Shown: positions 51,757 to 59,605 of the stretch, piece by piece
Numbering within the stretch: the stretch's first letter is position 1
Layout: each line of letters opens with the position of its first letter
Assembly: GCA_038237435.1 (NCBI GenBank)
Contig: JBBRYT010000004.1
Span: forward strand, 62,001-126,000
Length of the DNA stretch: 64,000 nucleotides
Source: JACCTI01 sp038237435
GTDB lineage: Bacteria > Verrucomicrobiota > Verrucomicrobiia > Chthoniobacterales > UBA10450
Direction of reading: 5' to 3'
The notes under the pieces: generated by a model
What the model saw: the letters and a program-made list of their open reading frames with translations, nothing else
The model's database searches: none
What the model was told of the DNA's origin: nothing
Translations under genes and position numbers: made by a program

Positions 51757-52437
51757 TTCAGGACTCGTTAGGCCAAAGCTCAGGCGCAACGGCTTCGTCG
51801 TGCCGATGCGTTCTTCGAGCTGCTTCTGCAAGGCCGCTTCTGCTTCCCCGGTCAGATTCGCTTGCCCCGCTTTTTCACGCGCGAGTTTCGGCAGAGCCGC
51901 CAATTCGTTTTGCACATCCTCAGCCGAAATGCGATTCCACAAACCGTTCTCGTATTCCAGCACATCCACATTCTGCTGTTCGACGTCGAGGATCTTGGCG
52001 TGCGGAATTTGCACCGCGATTTCTTCGTCGTTCACATCGACGGCCACATTATCTCGCAAATCAAAACCCACTTTCACGTTGAAACTGCCGTGGAGTTTTA
52101 CCCGCTTGGTGCTGCCGACCCAGGTGTGCTCGAATTCGTGTTCGACCTCGGTGCTGCGGGACAGCACCGCTAATTCAGCCAACGCGGTGGTCTTTTCGAA
52201 GTAAACGCGGTTGTTGATCGTGACGCGCGGTTGCACTTGGGCGAGATCGACAAACGCGTCGCGCACATCGCGACCGATCTGCTCAAGGTTGGCGCCGGTT
52301 TGTTGCGCGGTGCGCATCGGCCACGTTTCTACGCGCCAAAAAACAAAGGCCGCGAGCGCGGCGACGATGAGGAAGATGAGAACGAAGGCGAGTGCCCAGG
52401 AAAACTTCCGACGGCGCGGCGGCGGCTCGAGGTACAT
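51739..52437 (-). CDS. membrane-anchored protein, DUF4230-like
   Basis: 232 residues with one N-terminal helix (about 12-34) and a mostly beta C-terminal region exposed outside the cytosol (ELAVLSRSTEVEHEFEHTWVGSTKRVKLHGSFNVKVGFDL). The layout and conserved features resemble DUF4230 proteins. Function is unknown. Contains an exact motif copy (51764) read as GLTSPE near the C-terminus. Confidence 0.6.
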   Translation of the reverse strand: MYLEPPPRRRKFSWALAFVLIFLIVAALAAFVFWRVETWPMRTAQQTGANLEQIGRDVRDAFVDLAQVQPRVTINNRVYFEKTTALAELAVLSRSTEVEHEFEHTWVGSTKRVKLHGSFNVKVGFDLRDNVAVDVNDEEIAVQIPHAKILDVEQQNVDVLEYENGLWNRISAEDVQNELAALPKLAREKAGQANLTGEAEAALQKQLEERIGTTKPLRLSFGLTSPELQPAR

Positions 52438-52608
52438 GCGTCAGTGCAAAAAAGTACCGCCCCCCACGCCCAAAGGACGTGAAGGGCGGCTGTTCCCCCC
52501 AGAACAATCTTCCAAAGTTGCGGACGAAGTAACGGAAACTGCCCCGAGAAGCAAACCTTATTTCCGGAAGAATGCGACGTCACGAGGGAAATGCCATAAT
52601 CTGGCGCA

Positions 52609-53460
52609 ATGAAACTGGGTCTGCGCTATGAGACAACTTACCGCTACGGAGAACCGGTCGCCTTCTCGCCCCACGAGCTGCGACTCTTTCCGCGAGGCGA
52701 TAGTTTTCATCGCATCCGACGAGTGGATCTGCGCGTGAACGACCACGTGACGGTGCGTTATTCCCGCGACTTTTTCGATAACACGGTTGTGACAATTTTT
52801 TTCCCGGAACGTCTCGCGGAACTGCACATTGCGCTCGAAATCGATTTGGATTTGGAAGCGAAAAATCCCTTCGATTTTATTTTGGAAAGCGACGCGGTTG
52901 AGATGCCGTTTAATTACGAAACAGAACTGCGCGAGATTCTTCGGCCTTATCTGAAGCGTAACGGGACCGGTGCGCTGAACATTCCCGGCTGGTCGCCGCC
53001 GAATGGGGAGCGTAGCGGAACGGTCAGTGCCTTGGTGAGATTGAATGAAGCACTGCATAAGAATGTGGAGTACGAACGGCGCGAAGAGGGCGCCGCTCTT
53101 TCTCCTAATGAGACCTTGCGCCGCGGCCGCGGGGCTTGTCGCGATCTTGCGGTTTTGCTGGCGGAAATTTTACGCGCGTCCGGATTAGCGGCGCGGCTGG
53201 TCAGCGGATATCTGCGCTCGACCGATGAAGAGACGCGACATGCGGAAGGTTCGTTGCATGCATGGACGGAGGTTTTCTTGCCGGGCGCGGGTTGGGTGGG
53301 CCTAGACCCGACCAATGGCGTTTTTTGTAATCATAACTGGATCTCCACCGCAGTCGGTCTGAGGCCGGCGCAGATCACTCCGATCGCGGGCAGCTATTAT
53401 CACAAGACGCGCGTGGCCTCGGAAATGACGAGCAAGTTGGAGCTGCTGCAGTTGTGTTAA
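52609..53460 (+). CDS. transglutaminase-like cysteine protease domain protein
   Basis: 283 residues. N-terminal beta domain (RYETTYRYGEPVAFSPHELRLFP) characteristic of bacterial transglutaminase-like proteins. The catalytic triad is visible as Cys in GRGACRDLAVLLAEILRA, His in SLHAWTEVFLPG and Asp in GLDPTNGV. No signal peptide, so it is probably cytoplasmic. Its last codons overlap the GTG start of recF by 7 bp, suggesting coupling. Confidence 0.88.
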   Translation: MKLGLRYETTYRYGEPVAFSPHELRLFPRGDSFHRIRRVDLRVNDHVTVRYSRDFFDNTVVTIFFPERLAELHIALEIDLDLEAKNPFDFILESDAVEMPFNYETELREILRPYLKRNGTGALNIPGWSPPNGERSGTVSALVRLNEALHKNVEYERREEGAALSPNETLRRGRGACRDLAVLLAEILRASGLAARLVSGYLRSTDEETRHAEGSLHAWTEVFLPGAGWVGLDPTNGVFCNHNWISTAVGLRPAQITPIAGSYYHKTRVASEMTSKLELLQLC

Positions 53461-54497
53461 GCGAATTGCAGCTGCGCGATTTTCGCTGCTTCGAAAAACT
53501 GCGCATCGATCTTACAGGGAATTTCAATTTCTTCGTGGCCCAGAACGGGCAGGGGAAAACTTCTATTCTGGAAGCAGCCTGCGTCTTGTTGCGGTTGCAA
53601 TCGCAGCGCAGCGCAACGCTGGCGCCTTTGATTCGAATCGGTCAGCACTCGTTAGGCATCATGGGGCTTGGGGACGATCATCGGATGGAATTTCGTTACA
53701 GTCCGTTGCGACGAAAAATCTTTTTCGATGAAGTCGAACAAAGCAGAACCACTGAATACCTGCGACTTGCGCGTGTTGTTTCTCTGGCCAACACCGACAT
53801 CGAATTGGTGCGCGGATCGTCGGAGGCGCGGAGGCGTTTCCTGGATTTTCTTGGCGCGCAAATCGAACCGCGATACCGCGCGACCCTGCGTTCCTACGAA
53901 CGTGCGCTGCGGTCTCGCAACGCGCTTCTGAAATCGGTCTTGCCGAAACCGCGTGAGCTTGCCGCTTATGACAGACCGTTGGTTGAACACGGCACTATCT
54001 TGTCCGAGCTGCGCGCAAAATTAGTGGAGCAGCTCTCGCCGTTCGCGATGCAGACACATGGCGAAATCAGTGGAACGGCCGAATCGCTCAGCCTGAAATT
54101 CGCGCCGGGAAATGCGGTAGATTTTGCCGGCGATCTCGCGCGAACCCGTGCGCAAGAAGCGCGTTTACGACAAACAGTCGTCGGTCCGCATCGCGACGAC
54201 ATCTCGCTTTTCGTCGATGAAAGATCGGCGGCGCAATACGCCTCGGAAGGTCAGCAACGGACGGTGGCGCTGGCCTTGAAAATCGCGCAGGCACGGGTCT
54301 TTACCGCTGAAGGAGGAACTGCGCCGCTTCTCCTGATCGACGACATATTTGGCGAACTCGATCCATCGCGACGCAATCGTCTTCTGGGTTCGCTTCCGGT
54401 TGATGCGCAAAAATTGGTGACAGCAACCAGCCTCGCGTGGCAGGAAAAGCCGATGGACGGCCCCGAGTTTCGCCTGGCAAACGGTGGATTGCGATGA
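53454..54497 (+). CDS. recF: DNA replication and repair protein RecF
   Basis: 347 residues, GTG start within the transglutaminase-like gene. RecF is an SMC-like ATPase that loads RecA at gaps. Walker A is AQNGQGKTSILEA, the signature is ASEGQQRTVALALKIAQA and Walker B is LLLIDDIFGELDPSRR. The usual dnaN/gyrB neighbours are absent; it sits instead between a transglutaminase-like gene and an AlgH gene. A motif copy at 53648 is read as HSLGI. Confidence 0.92.
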   Translation: MLSELQLRDFRCFEKLRIDLTGNFNFFVAQNGQGKTSILEAACVLLRLQSQRSATLAPLIRIGQHSLGIMGLGDDHRMEFRYSPLRRKIFFDEVEQSRTTEYLRLARVVSLANTDIELVRGSSEARRRFLDFLGAQIEPRYRATLRSYERALRSRNALLKSVLPKPRELAAYDRPLVEHGTILSELRAKLVEQLSPFAMQTHGEISGTAESLSLKFAPGNAVDFAGDLARTRAQEARLRQTVVGPHRDDISLFVDERSAAQYASEGQQRTVALALKIAQARVFTAEGGTAPLLLIDDIFGELDPSRRNRLLGSLPVDAQKLVTATSLAWQEKPMDGPEFRLANGGLR

Positions 54498-54514
54498 AAA
54501 TGCTCTCTTACCCC

Positions 54515-54543
54515 TTGCCATCGCGCCTGGGGTATATTCTAAT
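54515..54543 (+). promoter_or_regulatory. sigma-70-type promoter of the algH-like gene
   Basis: TTGCCA (54515-54520) and TCTAAT (54538-54543) are separated by exactly 17 bp; each matches the consensus in five of six positions. The expected transcription start (about 54549-54551) coincides with the ATG at 54550, so this mRNA could be leaderless if that start is used. Confidence 0.6.
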
Positions 54544-54549
54544 TTTTAT

Positions 54550-55110
54550 ATGCGTAATCTGAGACCAACGCGGTCGCAGAACATGACGGGATCGCTCCTC
54601 GTGGCGCATCCGAGCATGACCGACCCGAACTTCCGACGCGCAGTGCTTTTCGTCTCTGCGCATGATGCGACGGAAGGTGCGATGGGCGTGATTCTGAATC
54701 GGCCGCTGGATAAGCACGTGGTCGATTTGGTGAGCGACACGCCGCCCGATGGTCTGGCAGACGTGCCGGTTTTTCTGGGTGGACCAGTCGGCAAAAATCA
54801 ACTGATGTTCGCGGCCTTCGAATGGGAAGACGCGAGTGGTCTGCATCTTAATCACAACGTGAATGCGGAAGAGGCGCATGAGTTGGTCGATAACGATCCG
54901 ACTTCGATCCGCGCGTTTGTCGGTTACGCCGGCTGGACGGCGGGCCAACTCGAGACTGAAATGAAACAGCGCGCCTGGATTTTGCATAAACCGACACGCG
55001 CCGCGCTGGCGCCGGAGAAGTTGCCGAATCTTTGGTTCGAAATCATGCGCGGGCTGGGACCGTGGTATCGATTTCTCGCGGCCGCGCCGGACGATCCGTC
55101 TTTGAACTAG
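54550..55110 (+). CDS. AlgH/YqgE family protein (UPF0301)
   Basis: 186 residues. The family core is intact: GSLLVAHPSMTDPNFRRAVLFV, GAMGVILNRPLD and FLGGPVGKNQL. The length matches E. coli YqgE (187) when translation starts at 54550, which also fits the promoter just upstream; ATG 54583 is an alternative. The molecular function of this widespread family is not settled. It is transcribed separately from recF by its own promoter. Confidence 0.88.
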   Translation: MRNLRPTRSQNMTGSLLVAHPSMTDPNFRRAVLFVSAHDATEGAMGVILNRPLDKHVVDLVSDTPPDGLADVPVFLGGPVGKNQLMFAAFEWEDASGLHLNHNVNAEEAHELVDNDPTSIRAFVGYAGWTAGQLETEMKQRAWILHKPTRAALAPEKLPNLWFEIMRGLGPWYRFLAAAPDDPSLN

Positions 55111-55142
55111 CGTCGCGCCGATAATTCTGCGAAGGGATTCGC

Positions 55143-56240
55143 ATGATCATCGGCGTCCCCAAAGAAATCAAAGAGCAGGAGCATCGCGTCGGGCTCATTC
55201 CTTCCACCGCCACGACTCTGGCGCGTCATGGCCACAGTGTTTTGGTGCAGAGAGACGCGGGCGTGGGTTCCGGTTATCCCGATCAAACGTATGTCGATGC
55301 CGGCGCAAAGATTATCGGCACGGCCGCGGAAGTTTTCGCGCAAGCGGAGATGATCGTGAAAGTGAAAGAGCCACTGAAAGCGGAGTATGAGCTGCTGCGT
55401 AAAGGGCAGATTCTTTTCACCTACCTGCATCTAGCGGCGAGCAGGTCGCTCACCGATGCCCTGCTGAAATCCGGTGTGACCGGTGTCGCTTACGAGACCA
55501 TCCAAGTCGGAAATAAATTGCCGCTGCTTGAGCCAATGAGCGAGATCGCCGGCCGCATGTCGGTGGTGATGGGCGCTTATTATTTGGCGAAACACAATGG
55601 CGGCAACGGCGTCTTGTTAGGCGGCGTGCCTGGCGTTTTGCCCGGGAAAGTGGTCGTCATCGGTGGGGGGACATCCGGCGTGAACGCCGCGCGCATGGCT
55701 CTCGGATTGAAAGCGGACGTGACGATTCTGGAAGTGGATGGTGAACGAATGCGTTTTCTCGATCTCACGATGCCGAATGTGAAAACACTTTATTCGAACG
55801 AAGCGAATCTGACCGATCTACTGCCGACGACGGACTTGTTAATCGGTGCGGTGCTGGTGCCGGGAGCAAAGGCGCCGAAGCTTGTGACACGGGAGATGTT
55901 GCGAAAGATGAAACCCGGCAGCGTCTTCGTCGATATTGCGATCGATCAGGGTGGTTGCGCGGAAACTTCGCGTGCGACCACACACACCGACCCGGTTTAT
56001 GTCGAGGAGGGCGTGACACATTATTGCGTAGCGAACATGCCCGGTGCGTATGCCCGCACTTCCACGCAAGCGCTCAGCAACGCGACCGCGCGTTATGTTG
56101 AATTGCTGGCTGATCTCGGTCTGGAAGCCGCGTGTAAGAAACAATCAGCGCTCACGGGCGGCATTAACACGCGCGACGGAAAATTAACCAATCAACCGGT
56201 CGCGGAGGCGCACGGACTCAAATACGAAGCGCCGTTTTAG
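55143..56240 (+). CDS. ald: alanine dehydrogenase
   Basis: 365 residues, the standard length. The enzyme interconverts L-alanine and pyruvate with NAD. N-terminal signature MIIGVPKEIKEQEHRVGLIP with substrate Arg, then MIVKVKEPL with the catalytic Lys and YLHLAAS with the catalytic His. The NAD loop is VVIGGGTSGVNAARMA. It starts 32 bp after the AlgH gene and is likely in its own or a shared transcript. Confidence 0.95.
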   Translation: MIIGVPKEIKEQEHRVGLIPSTATTLARHGHSVLVQRDAGVGSGYPDQTYVDAGAKIIGTAAEVFAQAEMIVKVKEPLKAEYELLRKGQILFTYLHLAASRSLTDALLKSGVTGVAYETIQVGNKLPLLEPMSEIAGRMSVVMGAYYLAKHNGGNGVLLGGVPGVLPGKVVVIGGGTSGVNAARMALGLKADVTILEVDGERMRFLDLTMPNVKTLYSNEANLTDLLPTTDLLIGAVLVPGAKAPKLVTREMLRKMKPGSVFVDIAIDQGGCAETSRATTHTDPVYVEEGVTHYCVANMPGAYARTSTQALSNATARYVELLADLGLEAACKKQSALTGGINTRDGKLTNQPVAEAHGLKYEAPF

Positions 56241-56335
56241 CGCGCGCTTCTTTTCGCTCAATTCGATTGCGCAAGGCCGGAAGGCCCTGTTTGTTCGAAT
56301 CACCTTTGTCCCGTTGTCGGGGCAACACATTCATT

Positions 56336-56539
56336 ATGAAAAAATTCCTATGCATTTTAGCCGGGGCCGCCCTTCTCGCGGCCTGTGAAGAAAAAACCGT
56401 CGTGACGCCTGCGTCTGGCACCGACAAAAAGGAGACGACCAAGGAGTCAAACACCACCGTGGTGAATCCTCCAGCGGAGAAGAAGACGGAAACAAACACC
56501 AGCACGAGCACAAGTACCAGCTCGAGCCCGAATCCTTAA
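56336..56539 (+). CDS. small Thr/Ser-rich lipoprotein
   Basis: 67 residues. Start chosen at the ATG giving MKKFLCILAGAALLAACEEK: a classical lipoprotein signal with lipobox LLAAC, so Cys17 should be lipidated. The mature part is low-complexity, dominated by Thr, Ser, Lys, Pro and Glu, and ends in an STSTS tail. A flexible surface or periplasmic tether is plausible. A terminator hairpin follows at 56559. Confidence 0.75.
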   Translation: MKKFLCILAGAALLAACEEKTVVTPASGTDKKETTKESNTTVVNPPAEKKTETNTSTSTSTSSSPNP

Positions 56540-56558
56540 CGGCAACGTTTCGTTGGCT

Positions 56559-56595
56559 AACTCTTCCCGCGGCTAGGCTGCGGGAAGAGTTTTGC
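56559..56595 (+). terminator. Rho-independent terminator-like hairpin
   Basis: A perfect 12-bp stem, AACTCTTCCCGC / GCGGGAAGAGTT (56559-56570 and 56580-56591), with a 9-nt loop, followed by TTGCT. It lies 20 bp after the lipoprotein stop and before rnpA. The T-run is short, so termination may be partial. The stem also carries complementary AA/TT, so it would work on both strands. Confidence 0.65.
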
Positions 56596-56626
56596 TGTAC
56601 AACGACGGAAAGGATTTAGTGCTGGA

Positions 56627-56992
56627 GTGATTCCTGCCCGCGCGTTGCCCTTCGGGCGCGATCGTCGCCTAACGAGTGCTTCCGAGTTCGCCCGTGTCCG
56701 GACGGAAGGTCAAACCGCACGCGGCGTGTTACTCGTTCTCGGCCTTTTCGAAACGGGAGAGGCAGCACCTTTTCGCGCCGGTTTCGTTACTTCCAAACGC
56801 ATCGGGGCGGCCGTGGTCCGTAATCGAGTGCGACGACGCCTTCGGGAAATCATCCGCCGGCATCAACACGAAACTCGCGCTGGTCTGTGGCTGGTCATCA
56901 TTGCGCGACCGCCGGCTGCGCGCGCTACGTATGCCGCTCTGGAGGATGAATATTTGCGTCTGGCAAAGCGCGCTTCTATCCTAGCGCCCTGA
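56627..56992 (+). CDS. rnpA: ribonuclease P protein component
   Basis: 121 residues, GTG start. Protein subunit of RNase P, which trims tRNA 5' ends. The RNR motif is RNRVRRRLREIIR (in RIGAAVVRNRVRRRLREIIRR). The gene rpmH, which nearly always precedes rnpA, is absent from the 87 bp upstream. It contains an exact motif copy (56667) read as RLTSAS. Its stop overlaps the start of yidD by 1 bp. Confidence 0.93.
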   Translation: MIPARALPFGRDRRLTSASEFARVRTEGQTARGVLLVLGLFETGEAAPFRAGFVTSKRIGAAVVRNRVRRRLREIIRRHQHETRAGLWLVIIARPPAARATYAALEDEYLRLAKRASILAP

Positions 56993-57255
56993 TGGTCCCG
57001 GTCGTCCGATTTTTCATTCGCATCTACCAGGCGACGCTCTCCCCGATGTTCTCGTGGATGGCCGGTCCTGGGATGGGCTGCCGTTTTCGACCTACCTGTT
57101 CGCATTATTTCCTGGAGGCCGTGGAAACCCACGGTGTGTTGCGCGGGAGCTGGCTCGGTCTACGCCGACTCGGTCGTTGTCAGCCGTGGGGCGGAGAGGG
57201 CAGCGATCCAGTCCCGCGCGCGAATCCACATTCCAACCACTTGGTTTGTGAATAA
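56992..57255 (+). CDS. yidD: membrane protein insertion efficiency factor YidD
   Basis: 87 residues. The hallmark GCRFRPTCSHYFLEAV and the later WGGEGSDPVP are present. YidD assists YidC-dependent membrane insertion. It lies between rnpA and yidC, its usual position, 14 bp before yidC. Confidence 0.94.
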   Translation: MVPVVRFFIRIYQATLSPMFSWMAGPGMGCRFRPTCSHYFLEAVETHGVLRGSWLGLRRLGRCQPWGGEGSDPVPRANPHSNHLVCE

Positions 57256-57269
57256 GACCGGCGCTGCGT

Positions 57270-59063
57270 ATGGACCGACAAGCATGGTTTGCCGTTACGC
57301 TTTGCGCCATCGGTCTGGTCTTTTACGTCGTCTACACGAGTAGCCATCCGCCGGCCGTTGCGCCCCGACCGATCGCCCTCGCGTCACCTTCTCCGAGCGT
57401 TTCTGAACTAGCGTCGGCCTCGCCGATCGCGCGAAGCGACCTCGCACCCACGCCCGGTCAGGAGACCGGGCCTACATCGACGGCGACGGCAAAACCTGTC
57501 CCCGCTTTCGAAGAAAAGACGGAGACGATGCGAAATTCGGATGTCGAATTTCGCCTGACGAATCGTGGCGGCGGCATCAGTGAGGTTCGGCTTTTGAATC
57601 ATGCGGCGGAGAATGGAAAGGGCGAGGTTGTCTTGAATTCTCCCGAGCATTTGCCCATCGGCGCGATCGTGGAAAATCCGGCGGCGCCCGCGCTGGCGGA
57701 ATTTACTTTCGCTCGACTGCCCGATGGTAGCGTGCAATACGAACGCGGGACGACCGACGGACTTTCCGTGCGCAAGCATTTCAGTTTCCCGCCTCCGCAG
57801 GAAAAGAAAGACAACTACGTCGCGGAAATGCAGTTCGATTTCCGCAACGACGATGCGCGCCCGCATGCGGCGCACGATTATTTCGTTGCGCTTGGTGCAA
57901 CGTCGCCGCTTCACCCGCGCGATATGCCGGCTTACACGCGCCTCGTCTGGTGCGTCGATGGCAAACCCAAGGCCACTGATGTGAATTGGTTTGGCGCGCA
58001 GAAATATCCCATCGTCGGCGTCGAAAAACGCGCGGCCCAGGCGATCTATCGCGAATCCGTTCCCGGCGCGGAATGGGCGGCGATGAGTAACCAATTTTTC
58101 ACCACCATCATGACGCCGCTGAACACGAAAGTGTCGCAGATCTGGGCGGCCCGCTACGATTTGAAACGCCCCGACGCACCCGATTTGTTCGGCCTCGAAG
58201 GCGCGATAGGAATTCCCGATTTCGAATTGCAGCCTGGTCAAACCAGTACGCTGGGTTTCCAAATTTACACCGGCCCCAAGCTCTACAACCGCTTAGCCAA
58301 ACTTTCGCACGACGAAGCCGAGATCATGAATTTCGGCTTCTTCAAATTAGTCAGCCAGGCCCTGCTTAACTTTTTGAATCTCCTGCATGGCTGGGTCCGC
58401 AGTTACGGCCTCGCCATCATTTTGCTGACCGCTTGTGTGAAGGCTGTGCTTTGGCCGCTGCAAAACAAGGCCAACAAATCGATGCGCCGCATGTCCGCGC
58501 TCGCGCCGAAAATGCAGGAGTTGAAAGAAAAATACAAAGACGACCCCACGAAGATGAATGCGGAAGTCATGAAGCTCTACAAAGAGCATGGCGTGAATCC
58601 CGTCGGCGGTTGCCTGCCGATGATGATTCAGATTCCGATTTTCTTCGGCCTCTTCAGCATGCTCGGTCAGGCTGCGGAATTGCGGAATGCAGCCTTCCTC
58701 TGGGTGAAAGATTTGTCTCAACCCGATACTCTGGCCATCGTGCCAGGCTTGGGTTGGATTCCGATTCTCGGCACACCCGGTGTGGGCCTGACCATCAATC
58801 TTCTTCCGCTCATCATGGGCGCAAGCAACGTCTGGCTCATGCGTATGACGCCGAAAACCGGCGATGCCACGCAACAGCGCGTCATGATGTTCATGCCGAT
58901 TATTTTCCTCGTCTTCTGCTACAACTTCGCCGCCGCGCTCGCCCTTTATTACACCACACAAAACTTGTTCACGATTCTGCAGCTCTGGCATAATCAGCGC
59001 CAGCCCGCGCCGGTTTTGGAAAAGGTGACAGCGCCGAGCAAGCGTGCGAAAAAAGGACGATGA
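57270..59063 (+). CDS. yidC: membrane protein insertase YidC
   Basis: 597 residues. One N-terminal helix (about 1-25), a large periplasmic domain (about 70-355, with the SHxx-type KAxxRG-lacking beta fold typical of Gram-negatives), then five C-terminal helices (about 370-585) carrying the insertase core QIPIFFGLFSMLGQAAELRNA and LPLIMGASNVWLM. A basic tail ends KRAKKGR. It contains no copy of the iterated motif. Overlaps the KH/R3H gene by 4 bp (ATGA). Confidence 0.95.
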   Translation: MDRQAWFAVTLCAIGLVFYVVYTSSHPPAVAPRPIALASPSPSVSELASASPIARSDLAPTPGQETGPTSTATAKPVPAFEEKTETMRNSDVEFRLTNRGGGISEVRLLNHAAENGKGEVVLNSPEHLPIGAIVENPAAPALAEFTFARLPDGSVQYERGTTDGLSVRKHFSFPPPQEKKDNYVAEMQFDFRNDDARPHAAHDYFVALGATSPLHPRDMPAYTRLVWCVDGKPKATDVNWFGAQKYPIVGVEKRAAQAIYRESVPGAEWAAMSNQFFTTIMTPLNTKVSQIWAARYDLKRPDAPDLFGLEGAIGIPDFELQPGQTSTLGFQIYTGPKLYNRLAKLSHDEAEIMNFGFFKLVSQALLNFLNLLHGWVRSYGLAIILLTACVKAVLWPLQNKANKSMRRMSALAPKMQELKEKYKDDPTKMNAEVMKLYKEHGVNPVGGCLPMMIQIPIFFGLFSMLGQAAELRNAAFLWVKDLSQPDTLAIVPGLGWIPILGTPGVGLTINLLPLIMGASNVWLMRMTPKTGDATQQRVMMFMPIIFLVFCYNFAAALALYYTTQNLFTILQLWHNQRQPAPVLEKVTAPSKRAKKGR

Positions 59064-59527
59064 CACCGAAGGAATTGCTCGACACCATCCTGGGCTACCT
59101 TGGTTTTGTCACCGAGATCGACGAGCAACGCGGTGAAGGCGGCAACCTCACCCTGCAAATTTACACCGAGGAAGCGGACCGCATCATTGGTCGCGACGGC
59201 GAAACGCTTGAGGCCATTCAGTTTCTCCTCAACCGCCTCATCCAATCGAAAGATCGCGAAGCCGAAAAAGTGATCGTCGATTGCGAGCATTATCGTTCGA
59301 TGCGCGAAGACAAAATCGTCCAGCGCGTGCGCGAATTGGCCGAGCGCGTCCGCATCAGCGGGCGGTCCTTGCAGCTCGAGCCGATGAATTCCTACGAGCG
59401 ACGCATCGTGCACAATGCTTTCAAAGACGATCCGGACGTGGCGACCTGGAGCCCGAACGATTCCGCGCGCATCAAGCAGATCACATTGTTGAAGCGTCAG
59501 CCAAAAAAAGAAACCGCGCCGCAATGA
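59060..59527 (+). CDS. khpB: KH-R3H RNA-binding protein (Jag/KhpB-like)
   Basis: 155 residues. The KH core GRDGETLEAIQFLLNRL (about 53-70) is followed by an R3H motif (MNSYERRIVHNAF, about 110-122). The N-terminal Jag domain seen in Firmicutes is missing, as often in other phyla. The gene follows yidC in the conserved rnpA-yidD-yidC-jag order. The stop TGA borders an inverted-repeat element at 59527. Confidence 0.9.
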   Translation: MTPKELLDTILGYLGFVTEIDEQRGEGGNLTLQIYTEEADRIIGRDGETLEAIQFLLNRLIQSKDREAEKVIVDCEHYRSMREDKIVQRVRELAERVRISGRSLQLEPMNSYERRIVHNAFKDDPDVATWSPNDSARIKQITLLKRQPKKETAPQ

Positions 59528-59605
59528 TGTAGGCCGGGTCTCCCGACCCGGCGGCGTGTTGTTGTCGATGTCGCACAGCGCCGCGTCAGGAAACGCGGCC
59601 TACAT
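59527..59605. repeat. REP-like inverted pair at a convergent gene end
   Basis: A 79-bp segment whose ends ATGTAGGCC / GGCCTACAT are exact inverted copies. Inside are two hairpins: CCGGGTC-TCCC-GACCCGG and CCGCGT-CAGGAA-ACGCGG, i.e. two units in opposite orientation. The segment contributes the last stop bases of both flanking genes. A single unit recurs at 61491 with compensating stem changes. Confidence 0.7.

Noticed and set aside
52455..52492. Hairpin CCGCCC..CACG / CGTG..GGGCGG as a terminator
   Set aside because: It lies upstream of both flanking genes (their 5' ends) and has an internal loop and no T-run; a terminator there would not serve a gene. Possibly a minor structure.
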